A stretch of 64,000 nucleotides of DNA, taken from NCBI GenBank assembly GCA_018819205.1, contig JAHJQE010000096.1, forward strand, positions 1 to 64,000. Reading direction: 5' to 3'. Below are positions 44,464 to 54,212 of this stretch, in pieces. Numbering within the stretch: position 1 is the stretch's first letter; the number at the start of each line of letters is the position of its first letter. Below the pieces are notes generated by a model. The model made no database searches, was not told the origin of the DNA, and saw only the letters and a program-made list of their open reading frames with translations. This stretch comes from Gammaproteobacteria bacterium (GTDB lineage Bacteria; Pseudomonadota; Gammaproteobacteria; Burkholderiales; Gallionellaceae). Made by a program: the position numbers and the translations under genes.

Positions 44464-45960
44464 TCAGTTCGACTTGTCCATCCTGCGATACTGTATCGCC
44501 TCGGCGATATGGGCTGTCTGGATAGCGTCACTCTCGGCCAGGTCAGCGATGCTGCGTGCTACTTTGAGGATGCGATGATAGGCACGGGCCGAGAGATTCA
44601 ATCTGGTGATGGCCTGCCTCAACAGGGCCGCACCTTGTGCGCCCGGCGTGCAATGCGCGTCGATCTCAGTCACCGAAAGTTGCGCATTCGGTTTGCCCTG
44701 ACGGGCGAGTTGTCGCTGGCGAGCAGCTTCGACGCGTTGCTGGATGTCTGCGCTGCTTTCCCCAACCGATTGCTTCAACAGGTCTTCCTGCGGCACTGCC
44801 GGCACTTCGATCTGGATGTCGATGCGATCCAGCAGCGGGCCGGAGATTTTGCCACGATAACGCGCGACCTGATCCGGCGTGCAGCGGCACTTGCCGCTGA
44901 AGTGGCCCAGATAACCACAAGGGCAGGGGTTCATCGCCGCGACCAACTGGAACTGCGCCTTGAAGTCGGCACGACGTGCCGCACGCGAGATGGTGATGCG
45001 CCCGCTCTCCAGCGGTTCGCGCAGCACCTCCAGCACACTGCGGTCGAACTCCGGCAATTCATCGAGGAACAATACGCCGTGCATCGCTACCGAGATCTCG
45101 CCCGGACGCGGATTGCTGCCGCCGCCCACCAATGCGACAGCGCTGGCTGTGTGATGTGGCGCACGGTAGGGACGCGTCTTCCACCTGCTCAGTTCGAACG
45201 CACCACCAAGCGACTGCATCGCCGCACTCTCCAGTGCTTCTTCCTGCGTCATCGCCGGCAGGATGCCGGGGAAGCGCGCGGCCAGCATGCTCTTGCCGGT
45301 GCCGGGTGGTCCCGACATCAATACGCTGTGTCCACCTGCAGCGGCGATCTCCAACGCACGCTTGGAAGCGGACTGTCCCTTCACTTCTTTCATGTCCGGA
45401 TAGTGCGGTGCAGCGCTTTCCACTTGCGGGATGAAGCGGGGTATCGGCTCACGTCCGGCGAGATGTGCTGCCACCTGCAATAAAGCTCTGGCGGGATAAA
45501 CCACTGCGTCGTCCACCAGTGCCGCCTCGGCTGCATTGGTTTCCGGCAGCATGAAGGCGCGGCCAATGTCGGCCGCGCGGTAGGTCATCGCCAATGCACC
45601 GCGTATCGGACGCAGCTCGCCGGTCAGCGCCAGCTCGCCGGCGAACTCATATTCATGCAGTTTGTCTGCGGGTATCTGTCCCGATGCGGCAAGGATACCC
45701 AGCGCGATGGGCAGATCGAAACGCCCGCTCTCCTTGGGCAGGTCGGCGGGCGCGAGATTGACGGTGATGCGGCGTGCGGGGAACTCGAACTGGCAGTTCT
45801 GCAAGGCGGCGCGCACGCGATCCTTGCTCTCTTTCACTTCCGCTTCAGGCAGGCCCACGATGGTGAATTGCGGCAGCCCGTTGGCGAGATGCACTTCGAC
45901 CGTGACCAGCGCGGCCTCCATGCCTGACAAACCTCTGCTGTACAGAACAGCAAGGCTCAT
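44464..45960 (-). CDS. comM: YifB/ComM family Mg chelatase-like AAA ATPase
   Basis: MSLAVLYSRGLSGMEAALVTVEVHLANGLPQFTIVGLPEAEVKESKDRVRAAL...MSGPPGTGKSMLAARFPGILP. Confidence 0.95.
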   Translation of the reverse strand: MSLAVLYSRGLSGMEAALVTVEVHLANGLPQFTIVGLPEAEVKESKDRVRAALQNCQFEFPARRITVNLAPADLPKESGRFDLPIALGILAASGQIPADKLHEYEFAGELALTGELRPIRGALAMTYRAADIGRAFMLPETNAAEAALVDDAVVYPARALLQVAAHLAGREPIPRFIPQVESAAPHYPDMKEVKGQSASKRALEIAAAGGHSVLMSGPPGTGKSMLAARFPGILPAMTQEEALESAAMQSLGGAFELSRWKTRPYRAPHHTASAVALVGGGSNPRPGEISVAMHGVLFLDELPEFDRSVLEVLREPLESGRITISRAARRADFKAQFQLVAAMNPCPCGYLGHFSGKCRCTPDQVARYRGKISGPLLDRIDIQIEVPAVPQEDLLKQSVGESSADIQQRVEAARQRQLARQGKPNAQLSVTEIDAHCTPGAQGAALLRQAITRLNLSARAYHRILKVARSIADLAESDAIQTAHIAEAIQYRRMDKSN

Positions 45961-45966
45961 GGTGGT

Positions 45967-46179
45967 TTACTTGTTCGACTCCAGTGCGGCCAGGCGCGCT
46001 TCCAGCTTGTCCACGCGTTGCGCCAGCACCTCGTATTCCTCGCGCGTCACCAGATCGAGCTTGGAGAATCCCTGTGCCAGCAGGGCACGGGCATTCTTCT
46101 CGAAATCCTTGGCCGGGCTGTTGGCGACAGCTTCGTTCAGTTTGGCCGACATGTCTTCAAAGAACTTTGCGTTCAGCAT
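45967..46179 (-). CDS. ubiK: BMFP-domain accessory factor UbiK-like
   Basis: MLNAKFFEDMSAKLNEAVANSPAKDFEKNARALLAQGFSKLDLVTREEYEVLAQRVDKLEARLAALE (70 aa). The upstream part of the 176-aa ORF is judged non-coding. Confidence 0.85.
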   Translation of the reverse strand: MLNAKFFEDMSAKLNEAVANSPAKDFEKNARALLAQGFSKLDLVTREEYEVLAQRVDKLEARLAALESNK

Positions 46180-46226
46180 GATGTTTCTCCCTGTTTTTCG
46201 TGTGGCCGCAGTGTACCAAAAACTGC

Positions 46227-46243
46227 TGCACCAACACTGTGCG
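46227..46243. promoter_or_regulatory. Predicted NtrC-type site 1
   Basis: TGCAC-N7-GTGCG, one mismatch from TGCAC-N7-GTGCA. Confidence 0.5.
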
Positions 46244-46270
46244 TCAGCTCCGACTTCCGCGCCTACACGG

Positions 46271-46287
46271 TGCACTATCCGCGTGCA
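46271..46287. promoter_or_regulatory. Predicted NtrC-type site 2
   Basis: TGCAC-TATCCGC-GTGCA perfect dyad. Confidence 0.6.
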
Positions 46288-46339
46288 CAGAAATCCCATC
46301 ATTTGCCACAAAGCCCGCCGTTGTTGGGATTCATGCGTC

Positions 46340-46355
46340 TGGCACGGAAGGTGCT
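46340..46355 (+). promoter_or_regulatory. Predicted sigma54 promoter for the porin-glnK-amtB operon
   Basis: TGGCACG-GAAG-GTGCT; GG-N10-GC spacing preserved. Confidence 0.65.
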
Positions 46356-46411
46356 GAATGGAAGGCGTGGATACTCTTGTCCCGCTTTGAAACTTAACGA
46401 AAGGAAATACC

Positions 46412-47173
46412 ATGTTGAAGAAAAAACTGCTCGTTGCTGCTCTGGCTTCCGCTTTTGCTCTGCCCGCAATGGCGGAAGATTCTCCTGTCTCCTTCAATGT
46501 CGGCCTCGTGTCTGACTATCTGGTGCGCGGCATTTCTCAGACCTCTGCCAAGCCCGCGTTGCAAGGTGGCGTGGACTATGCGCATGAGAGCGGCTTCTAC
46601 ATCGGCGCTTGGGGTTCAAACATCAGCTGGATCACCGACTTCGGCGCAACCGGTACAGCCAACATCGAAGTCGACACCTATGGTGGTTTCTCGAACTCGA
46701 TCAATGACGACACCAGCTATAACGTTGGTTTCATCCGTTACAACTATCTGGGTTCCTACACTCCGGTAGCGGGTACCGTCAAGGCCGATACTCAGGAACT
46801 GTATGGCGCGCTCACCTACAAGTATGTCACTGCCAAGTATTCCTACAGCCTGGGTGATTTCCTGACTGTGCCCAATGCAAAAGGCACCAGCTACTTCGAG
46901 CTGAACGGCAGCTACACTCTGGAAGACATGGGTGTGACGCTGGATGCCCACTACGGCACACAGAAGTACAAGGGTGCTGATGCAGATGCTCTGGCTGCAG
47001 CCGGATTCGATGCTTCCTACTCCGACTACAGCCTGAAGGCCTCCAAGGATTTCAGCGGCTATACCGTAGGCGCAATGCTCAGCAACACGAACGCTACCGA
47101 CTTCTACACAACGCCTGCTGGCAAGAAGCTGGGTCGTAGCACACTCGTTCTGTCTGTGACACACGGCTTCTAA
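46412..47173 (+). CDS. TIGR02001/TorF-like outer membrane porin
   Basis: Signal peptide; VSFNVGLVSDYLVRGISQTSAKPALQGGVDYAHESGFYIGAWGSNISW; C-terminal aromatic residue (SVTHGF). Confidence 0.88.
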   Translation: MLKKKLLVAALASAFALPAMAEDSPVSFNVGLVSDYLVRGISQTSAKPALQGGVDYAHESGFYIGAWGSNISWITDFGATGTANIEVDTYGGFSNSINDDTSYNVGFIRYNYLGSYTPVAGTVKADTQELYGALTYKYVTAKYSYSLGDFLTVPNAKGTSYFELNGSYTLEDMGVTLDAHYGTQKYKGADADALAAAGFDASYSDYSLKASKDFSGYTVGAMLSNTNATDFYTTPAGKKLGRSTLVLSVTHGF

Positions 47174-47194
47174 TTAAACGCAGGGGGTGAGTGA

Positions 47195-47560
<366 letters not shown>

Positions 47561-47565
47561 GGAGA

Positions 47566-48945
47566 ATGGAAATGAAGAAACTACTCGCTTCTTTCATGCT
47601 GCTGGCCGTGTTGTTCGGCGCAGTCAGCCCCTCGTTCGCCGAGGAAGCCGCGCCTGCAGCGGAGGCCGTGACGGCAACTGCTGAAGCCGTTGCTGCTGCC
47701 GCACCCGTGCCGGACAAAGGCGACACCACCTGGATGATGTTGTCCACGCTGCTGGTGATCCTGATGATCGTGCCGGGCCTGTCCCTGTTCTACGGTGGCC
47801 TGGTGCGCGCCAAGAACATGCTGTCCGTACTGTCGCAAGTGTTCGGCATCTTCGCCCTGATCTCCATCCTGTGGGTGTTCTACGGTTACTCGCTGGCCTT
47901 CGGTGACGGTGGCTCGATGAACTGGGCGATCGGTGACCTGAGCAAGATGTTCTTGGCCGGCATGACCGGTGACAGCACTGCTGCCACCTTCACCGACGGC
48001 GTGGTGATCCCCGAGTTCACCTTCGTGGCCTTCCAACTGACCTTCGCGGCTATCACCACCGCGCTGATCATCGGCGGCTTCGCAGAGCGCATCAAGTTCG
48101 GTTCGCTGATGGTGTTCTCCGCACTGTGGTTCACCTTCGCCTACCTGCCGATCGCACACATGGTATGGGCAACCGGTGGTTACCTGTTCGAGAAGGGCGC
48201 GCTGGACTTCGCCGGCGGTACTGTGGTGCACATCAACGCCGGTATCGCGGCACTGGTCGGTGCGATCGTGATCGGCAAGCGTATCGGTTACGGTAAAGAG
48301 CCGATGGCTCCGCACAATCTGCCGATGACCATGATCGGTGCATCCCTGCTGTGGGTGGGCTGGTTCGGCTTCAACGCCGGCTCCAACCTGGAAGCCACCG
48401 GTGGTGCAGCACTGGCCTTCCTGAACACCATCGTCGCTACCGCCGCCGCTGCACTGGCTTGGATGGGCGCTGAGAAGATGATGCGCGGCAAGGCTTCCAT
48501 GCTGGGTATCGCATCCGGTGCAGTCGCAGGTCTGGTTGCCGTCACACCGGCTGCCGGTCTGGTCGGCCCGATGGGCGCCATCATCCTCGGCCTGATCGTC
48601 GGCCCGGTCTGCCTGTGGGCGGTGTCCGGTCTGAAGAAGTCGCTGGGCTATGACGACTCGCTGGACGTGTTCGGCATCCACGCAGTCGGCGGCATCATCG
48701 GCGCGATCGGCACCGGTATCTTCGTATCGCCGGCACTGGGCGGCGTGGGTGTAGACGGCTACTCGATGGGTGCACAAGTGATGACGCAAGCCACCGGCGT
48801 GCTGATCACCATCGTCTGGTCCGGTGTGGTCGCCTTCGTCAGCTTCAAGCTGGTCGACATGGTCATGGGTCTGCGTGTCTCTGAAGAAGATGAACGCGAA
48901 GGTCTGGACACTGCGACTCACGGCGAGCGCGCATACAACGTGTAA
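47566..48945 (+). CDS. amtB: Ammonium transporter with N-terminal signal sequence
   Basis: MMLSTLLVILMIVPGLSLFYGGLVRAKNMLSVL...HINAGIAALVGAIVIGKRIGYG...DVFGIHAVGGIIGAIGTGIF. Confidence 0.97.
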   Translation: MEMKKLLASFMLLAVLFGAVSPSFAEEAAPAAEAVTATAEAVAAAAPVPDKGDTTWMMLSTLLVILMIVPGLSLFYGGLVRAKNMLSVLSQVFGIFALISILWVFYGYSLAFGDGGSMNWAIGDLSKMFLAGMTGDSTAATFTDGVVIPEFTFVAFQLTFAAITTALIIGGFAERIKFGSLMVFSALWFTFAYLPIAHMVWATGGYLFEKGALDFAGGTVVHINAGIAALVGAIVIGKRIGYGKEPMAPHNLPMTMIGASLLWVGWFGFNAGSNLEATGGAALAFLNTIVATAAAALAWMGAEKMMRGKASMLGIASGAVAGLVAVTPAAGLVGPMGAIILGLIVGPVCLWAVSGLKKSLGYDDSLDVFGIHAVGGIIGAIGTGIFVSPALGGVGVDGYSMGAQVMTQATGVLITIVWSGVVAFVSFKLVDMVMGLRVSEEDEREGLDTATHGERAYNV

Positions 48946-48978
48946 CTTCTCCTCCCTGGAGCCTCCCGGCTCCATTTC

Positions 48979-49006
48979 AGGGCACCTTCGCGGGTGCCCT
49001 TTTTTT
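48979..49006 (+). terminator. Rho-independent terminator after amtB
   Basis: AGGGCACC-ttcgcg-GGTGCCCT followed by a T-run. Confidence 0.85.
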
Positions 49007-49034
49007 ACCGAACCAACATATCAAGGAGAGAACT

Positions 49035-49310
49035 ATGGCTGGAGAAATGGAAAAGCTGTTCGCCCTGGCCGGTCGCATCCATGTCCTGTTGCGGCGCGAG
49101 CACAACCGAATCATTGACGTCGAATGGATGTGTAACGACGAAAGCTACGCCAGAGAGGTCCTCAAGCTGGCACGCTCTGCTGAATCTGAAGAACTGCTGG
49201 CACTGGCCGAACGTGTCGAGGAAGTGCATCCCCTGCTGCCGCGCCCTCAACGCATCGAAGCAGCGATACCCCCCAAGGCCGAATCGAAGTACGTCGCAAG
49301 CTTGCGCTGA
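49035..49310 (+). CDS. Small conserved-looking hypothetical protein (91 aa)
   Basis: Strong RBS AAGGAGAG before ATG; flanked by two terminator hairpins; helix-rich sequence with no family recognised. Confidence 0.7.
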   Translation: MAGEMEKLFALAGRIHVLLRREHNRIIDVEWMCNDESYAREVLKLARSAESEELLALAERVEEVHPLLPRPQRIEAAIPPKAESKYVASLR

Positions 49311-49341
49311 TTCTCGCCAGCCCAAGCGAAGCACCATACAG

Positions 49342-49362
49342 AGGGCGCCGCAGAGCGCCCTT
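49342..49362 (+). terminator. Terminator-like hairpin after the 91-aa ORF
   Basis: AGGGCGC-cgcaga-GCGCCCT followed by a short T-run. Confidence 0.5.
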
Positions 49363-49398
49363 TCCCATCCTTTTGGTCTGCTATTACATTCACAATCG

Positions 49399-49427
49399 TT
49401 GAATGTTTCGCCAAAAAGGAATAGATT
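49399..49427 (+). promoter_or_regulatory. Predicted sigma70 promoter before napA
   Basis: TTGAAT-17 nt-TAGATT; the -35 overlaps the dyad ATTCA-N7-TGAAT (49388-49404). Confidence 0.4.
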
Positions 49428-49513
49428 TATCCTCGATGCATGTTTTCATGGGATCTCTCGCTTCTTGTCGTTTCGATCCCCGATGATTCCAACTTCTTCG
49501 AAGGAATATCACC

Positions 49514-52249
49514 ATGACTGTCACCCGCCGCGATTTCCTGAAGCAAAGTGTCGTTGTCTCCACCGCCGCTGCCACAGTCGGCCTGCCAGTCGGTGAACTG
49601 GCGGAAGCTGTGACGCAAAGTGTCGAATCCGGCTGGCGCTGGGACAGGGGAGTGTGCCGCTTCTGCGGTGTCGGCTGCGGTCTGCAGATCGCCACCCACA
49701 AAGGCAAGATCGTCGCCACCAAGGCCGATGCAGATGCCCAAGTGAATCGCGGACTCAACTGCGTCAAAGGCTATTTCAACGGCAAGATCCCCTATGGACA
49801 TGACCGGTTGACCAAACCGCTGCTGCGCATGAAGAACGGCCGCTTCGACAAGCGCGGTGATTTCGTGGAAGTCTCATGGGAGCGCGCCTTCGACGAGATG
49901 GAGAAGCAGTTCAAGCGCTATCACAAGGAGCTGGGGCCGACCGGCGTCGGCTTCTTCGCTTCGGGACAGCATACCGTCCAGGAAGGCTACGCCGCGGTGA
50001 AGCTGTTCAAGGCAGGCTTCCGCACCAACAATCTGGACCCGAACGCCCGTCACTGCATGGCGTCCGCAGTTGCCGCTTTCATGCAGACTTTTGGCATCGA
50101 CGAGCCTGCAGGCAACTATGATGACATCGAGCACACCGACACCATGGTGCTATGGGGCGCGAACATGGCCGAGATGCACCCGGTGTTGTGGACACGCGTG
50201 ACGGATCGACGTCTGTCCTCACCAAACACCCGCATCGTCAACCTGACCACCATCAGCAACCGCTCATCCGATATCGCGGATCTGGAGATCATCTTCAAAC
50301 CGAGTACCGACCTTGCCATAATGAACTATCTGGCGCGCGAGATCGTGAAGCGCGACGCGGTGAACTGGGACTTCGTCAACAAGCACTGCGCCTTCGCCAC
50401 CGGCCCGAGCGACATCGGCTACGGCATGCGCGGTGCGGACAAGTACGACTATGAGGCCGAGAAGGATACGAACGGCAAAGAGCTGACCATGCAGCTCGAC
50501 GCGGCCGAGGCAACAGGACAGGGTAAACAGGCAGGGGAGACGGTGGAGCAGAAGAATCGGGCCAGTGCAGGGAAACACTGGCTGATCAGCTTCGAGGATT
50601 TCAAAAAGGGGGTAGAGCCCTACACGCTGGACTTCGTCGCCGAACTGGCCAAGGGTGACGCGGATGAGTCCCTAGAGGACTTCAAGGCCAAGCTCAAGCA
50701 GTTGGCTGACCTCTATATCGAGAAGAACCGCAAGGTGGTGAGCTTCTGGACCATGGGCTTCAACCAGCATCAGCGCGGCACCTGGGTCAACGAGCAGGCC
50801 TACATGGTGCATCTGTTGCTGGGCAAACAGGCGATGCCGGGCAATGGAGCCTTCTCACTGACCGGCCAACCTTCCGCCTGCGGAACGGCGCGCGAAGTGG
50901 GGACCTTCTCACACCGCCTGCCGGCAGACATGGTGGTGGACAACGCCGAACACCGTACTCACTCCGAACATATCTGGAACCTGCCTCCCAAGACACTCAA
51001 CCCCAAGATCGGCAGCCACTTCACCAAACTGCTGCGCGACCTTGAGGATGGACAGCTCAAGTGGGCATGGATACAGGTGTGCAACCCCTTCCAGGACACT
51101 GCCAACGCCAACCACTGGATCCATGCGGCACGCGAGAAAGACAACTTCATCGTGGTGTCGGATGTGTATCCCGGCATCTCCACCAAGGTGGCCGACCTGG
51201 TCCTGCCTTCCGCCATCATCTTCGAGAAGTGGGGCGGCTATGGCAACGCCGAACGTCGCACCCAGTTGTGGCGTGAGCAGATCCCGCCACCCGGCATGGC
51301 ACGTTCGGACATCTGGCAGATCATCGAGTTCTCCAAACGTTTCAAGTTGAAAGAGGTATGGGGAGAGCAAAAGATCCCCGGCCTCAAAACGGAGGGCTTC
51401 GAGGATGGGAAATTGCCGGACTTGCTGAGCGGGTCCGGCTATTCGCCGGATGCCACGTTGTATGACGTGCTGTTCGCCACCGAGACCAACCGCAAGTTCA
51501 AATGGCCGGATGCCATCGCCAAGGGACATGACAACCATACCGCCACGCTGCTGGGTGACCACTGGTTCCCGGAGAAGGCGCTGTTCGAGGAATATGCACA
51601 GTTCGGACGCGGCCATGCGCATGACCTGGCCGATTTCGACATGTACTTCCGTGATGATGTGCGCGGCCTGAAATGGCCGGTAGTGAACGGCAAGGAAACG
51701 CACTGGCGCTTCAATGAAGCGTATGACCCTTACGTCAAGAAAGGGAGCGGCTTCGACTTCTACGGACCTGCCGGAAAATCTTTGCCCAGTGGCGATCTGA
51801 ACGGTGTCACTACACAAGAGAAGACCAATATCGCCGGCAAAGCGAAGATCTTCTTCCGCCCCTATGCCGCACCAGCCGAGCAGCCGGATAAAAATTACGA
51901 CCTGTGGCTGTCCACTGGCCGGGTACTGGAACACTGGCACTCCGGCACCATGACCCGACGCGTGCGCGAGCTGCACTGGGCCGTACCCGCCGCGCAGATC
52001 TTCATGCATCCGGACGATGCCAAGGCGCGCGGCCTGAAACAGAATGCCACGGCATGGATCGAATCCCGGCGCGGCAAGATCAAGGCGACCGTGGAGACGA
52101 AGGGACGCAACCGTCCTGCCAAAGGGATGGTGTTCGTGCCGTGGTTCGATGAAGGCGTGTTCATCAACAAGCTGACGCTGGATGCCACTTGCCCGATCTC
52201 CAAGCAGACCGACTTCAAGAAATGTGCCGTGAAGATCTACAAGGCTTGA
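49514..52249 (+). CDS. napA: Periplasmic nitrate reductase catalytic subunit NapA (epsilon-type by inspection)
   Basis: Tat signal [19 protein letters not shown] [4Fe-4S]; [11 protein letters not shown] Mo-ligand Cys; C-term [23 protein letters not shown]. Confidence 0.95.
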   Translation: MTVTRRDFLKQSVVVSTAAATVGLPVGELAEAVTQSVESGWRWDRGVCRFCGVGCGLQIATHKGKIVATKADADAQVNRGLNCVKGYFNGKIPYGHDRLTKPLLRMKNGRFDKRGDFVEVSWERAFDEMEKQFKRYHKELGPTGVGFFASGQHTVQEGYAAVKLFKAGFRTNNLDPNARHCMASAVAAFMQTFGIDEPAGNYDDIEHTDTMVLWGANMAEMHPVLWTRVTDRRLSSPNTRIVNLTTISNRSSDIADLEIIFKPSTDLAIMNYLAREIVKRDAVNWDFVNKHCAFATGPSDIGYGMRGADKYDYEAEKDTNGKELTMQLDAAEATGQGKQAGETVEQKNRASAGKHWLISFEDFKKGVEPYTLDFVAELAKGDADESLEDFKAKLKQLADLYIEKNRKVVSFWTMGFNQHQRGTWVNEQAYMVHLLLGKQAMPGNGAFSLTGQPSACGTAREVGTFSHRLPADMVVDNAEHRTHSEHIWNLPPKTLNPKIGSHFTKLLRDLEDGQLKWAWIQVCNPFQDTANANHWIHAAREKDNFIVVSDVYPGISTKVADLVLPSAIIFEKWGGYGNAERRTQLWREQIPPPGMARSDIWQIIEFSKRFKLKEVWGEQKIPGLKTEGFEDGKLPDLLSGSGYSPDATLYDVLFATETNRKFKWPDAIAKGHDNHTATLLGDHWFPEKALFEEYAQFGRGHAHDLADFDMYFRDDVRGLKWPVVNGKETHWRFNEAYDPYVKKGSGFDFYGPAGKSLPSGDLNGVTTQEKTNIAGKAKIFFRPYAAPAEQPDKNYDLWLSTGRVLEHWHSGTMTRRVRELHWAVPAAQIFMHPDDAKARGLKQNATAWIESRRGKIKATVETKGRNRPAKGMVFVPWFDEGVFINKLTLDATCPISKQTDFKKCAVKIYKA

Positions 52250-52278
52250 ACCCAAAGAACACGCCCAGGAGAACAACC

Positions 52279-52761
52279 ATGAACCAGCACTCCGGATCTC
52301 GTTTCATACAGACAATGGCAGGCATCGTACTGCTGCTGGCAGGCCCTGTCGTCGCATCGGCCGCCCCGCCCATCAAGGCTGACAGCATGGGGCTTAGCAA
52401 GAGCAGCGTCTTTTCCGTCCCTGAACCCAAGGCCTATGACTACCCCGCGACCCAGCCCGGAGCAAGCAAGGTGCTGCCCCGCGCCTACAAGGATGCACCG
52501 CCGCAGGTACCGCACAGCATCGACGAGTTCCAGCCGATCACGGCACAGATGAACATGTGCGCCGCCTGCCACGGGCAGCCCGCGCTATGGGGACAGAAGC
52601 TGGAGAAGGGCACACCGACGCCGATTCCGCCCAGCCATTACACCGACCTGCGCAATGCACCCGGCAAGGTGACTCAGAACCTGATCGGTGCGCGCTACAA
52701 CTGCAACCAGTGCCATGTGCCACAGACCAACGCGCCAGCATTGGTCAAAAACACCTTCTGA
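52279..52761 (+). CDS. napB: Periplasmic nitrate reductase diheme cytochrome c subunit NapB
   Basis: Signal peptide, two CXXCH motifs (CAACH, CNQCH), immediately downstream of napA. Confidence 0.9.
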   Translation: MNQHSGSRFIQTMAGIVLLLAGPVVASAAPPIKADSMGLSKSSVFSVPEPKAYDYPATQPGASKVLPRAYKDAPPQVPHSIDEFQPITAQMNMCAACHGQPALWGQKLEKGTPTPIPPSHYTDLRNAPGKVTQNLIGARYNCNQCHVPQTNAPALVKNTF

Positions 52762-52774
52762 GGCAGTCAGTCCA

Positions 52775-52791
52775 GGCACACCTTGTGTGCC
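52775..52791. terminator. Hairpin between convergent napB and the MBL gene
   Basis: GGCACAC-ctt-GTGTGCC perfect stem. Confidence 0.45.
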
Positions 52792-52794
52792 GGC

Positions 52795-53577
52795 TCACTC
52801 ATGGAACTTCGGAAACTGCTGCAGCGTGTGGAAGAACTCGATGTCATGATTCGGCCACAGCTGGGCATGTTCTGCCTGCTGCAGACTTTTTAATTTGCGG
52901 ATACTGTCCAACGCAAGGTCTTCGCGATCCTGCCAGCACAATCCCGGTGCGATCTCCTTGACCAGGTTCTCGGACAAGTCTGCCGCGTCGCCGCACAGCA
53001 CAACCGGCGGGCCCTTGGGCAGCTCGATCCATAACGACATATGACCCGCGGTATGGCCGGGTGTAGAGACCGCCCGCACCCCTGGTACCAGATCGTACTC
53101 GCCCTGCTGCACCTTCCACGGATAGTCGCCCGCGAAATCATCGCTGAAATAGGCAGGATCAAGGTCGGTACGCGCCGCTTGCAGTTCATCGTGCTGCACG
53201 TGCACCTCCTTGCCGCACACGTCGCACAACCCGCCCGCATGGTCGAAATGCAGATGGCTGAGGAACACCACATCCACATCGGCAGGCGTCAGCCCCATCT
53301 TTGCCAGGTGGTTGGGCAGGCGCTGTTCGGCTTTCATGTCCGGGGCACCGAAGGCGAAGTTCTCTTCGTCATAGTATCTGGCACGCTGCTTCGGCTCGGC
53401 GATCTTGCCGTAGTCGCAGCCCACATCGAACAGGATGCGACCGTTGGCGGTCTCGATCAGATAAGCGAGGATGGGCGCTTCGATGATCTGCCCCTGTCCG
53501 CGGTTACGCGTAGACAGCGATTTGTCGTAACGATGGGTTGCGGTCAGTAACGGCCACAGACGAAGTACCTGACTCAT
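52795..53577 (-). CDS. Metallo-beta-lactamase fold hydrolase, N-acyl-homoserine-lactonase-like
   Basis: VVFLSHLHFDHAGGL (HxHxDH), STPGHTAGHMSLWIEL, LCGDAADL. Confidence 0.85.
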   Translation of the reverse strand: MSQVLRLWPLLTATHRYDKSLSTRNRGQGQIIEAPILAYLIETANGRILFDVGCDYGKIAEPKQRARYYDEENFAFGAPDMKAEQRLPNHLAKMGLTPADVDVVFLSHLHFDHAGGLCDVCGKEVHVQHDELQAARTDLDPAYFSDDFAGDYPWKVQQGEYDLVPGVRAVSTPGHTAGHMSLWIELPKGPPVVLCGDAADLSENLVKEIAPGLCWQDREDLALDSIRKLKSLQQAEHAQLWPNHDIEFFHTLQQFPKFHE

Positions 53578-54212
53578 TTCGACACCTCCATTTCAGTGAT
53601 GACAGTTTGCGTATCCGCGACGCGACCGAAGATGCCACCCTCGACGGCGACCATCTGCAAGGCTGCTTCATGCAGGTACGGATGCGCGGAGCCGCAGGCA
53701 TCCGCCACCAGCACGCACTCGAAGCCGCGATCCGCCGCTTCGCGCAGCGTGGAATGTACGCACACCTCGGTGGTGACCCCGCACAGGTACAGCCGGCGGA
53801 TGCCGAGTACAGCCAGGATCTGCGCCAGATCGGTCTGATGGAAGGCACCGTAGCCGGGCTTGTCCACCACCGGCTCACCGGCCTGCGGTTGCAACTCATC
53901 GACGAAATCATGCCCGTACTCACCGCGCACCAGCAGGCGCCCTAGCGGCCCATTGCTGCCGATCTCGGCACCGGCCTGGCGGCTGCGCGCCAGCTTGGCC
54001 GGTGGACAATCGCTCAGATCTGGACGATGACCTTCGCGCGTGTGCACCACCAGCATGCCGTGGCGGCGGGCGTGATCGAGCAGCGTACTGATGAAGGGGA
54101 TGGGCTGGCGCAGGGCGCTGACATCCATGCCCGCAGTGGCCGCATAGCCGCCGGGATCGAGGAAATCCCGCTGCATATCGATCACGATGAGTGCGTCAGG
54201 CCGCTTGTCCAT
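53574..54212 (-). CDS. Isochorismatase-family cysteine hydrolase
   Basis: ALIVIDMQRDFLDPGGYA, DKPGYGAFHQTDL, LCGVTTEVCVHSTLREAADRGFECVLVADACGS (Asp/Lys/Cys triad). Confidence 0.9.
   Translation of the reverse strand: MDKRPDALIVIDMQRDFLDPGGYAATAGMDVSALRQPIPFISTLLDHARRHGMLVVHTREGHRPDLSDCPPAKLARSRQAGAEIGSNGPLGRLLVRGEYGHDFVDELQPQAGEPVVDKPGYGAFHQTDLAQILAVLGIRRLYLCGVTTEVCVHSTLREAADRGFECVLVADACGSAHPYLHEAALQMVAVEGGIFGRVADTQTVITEMEVSK

Noticed and set aside
47581-52276. Minus-strand ORFs 47581-48975 and 50909-52276
   Set aside because: Antisense to amtB and napA.
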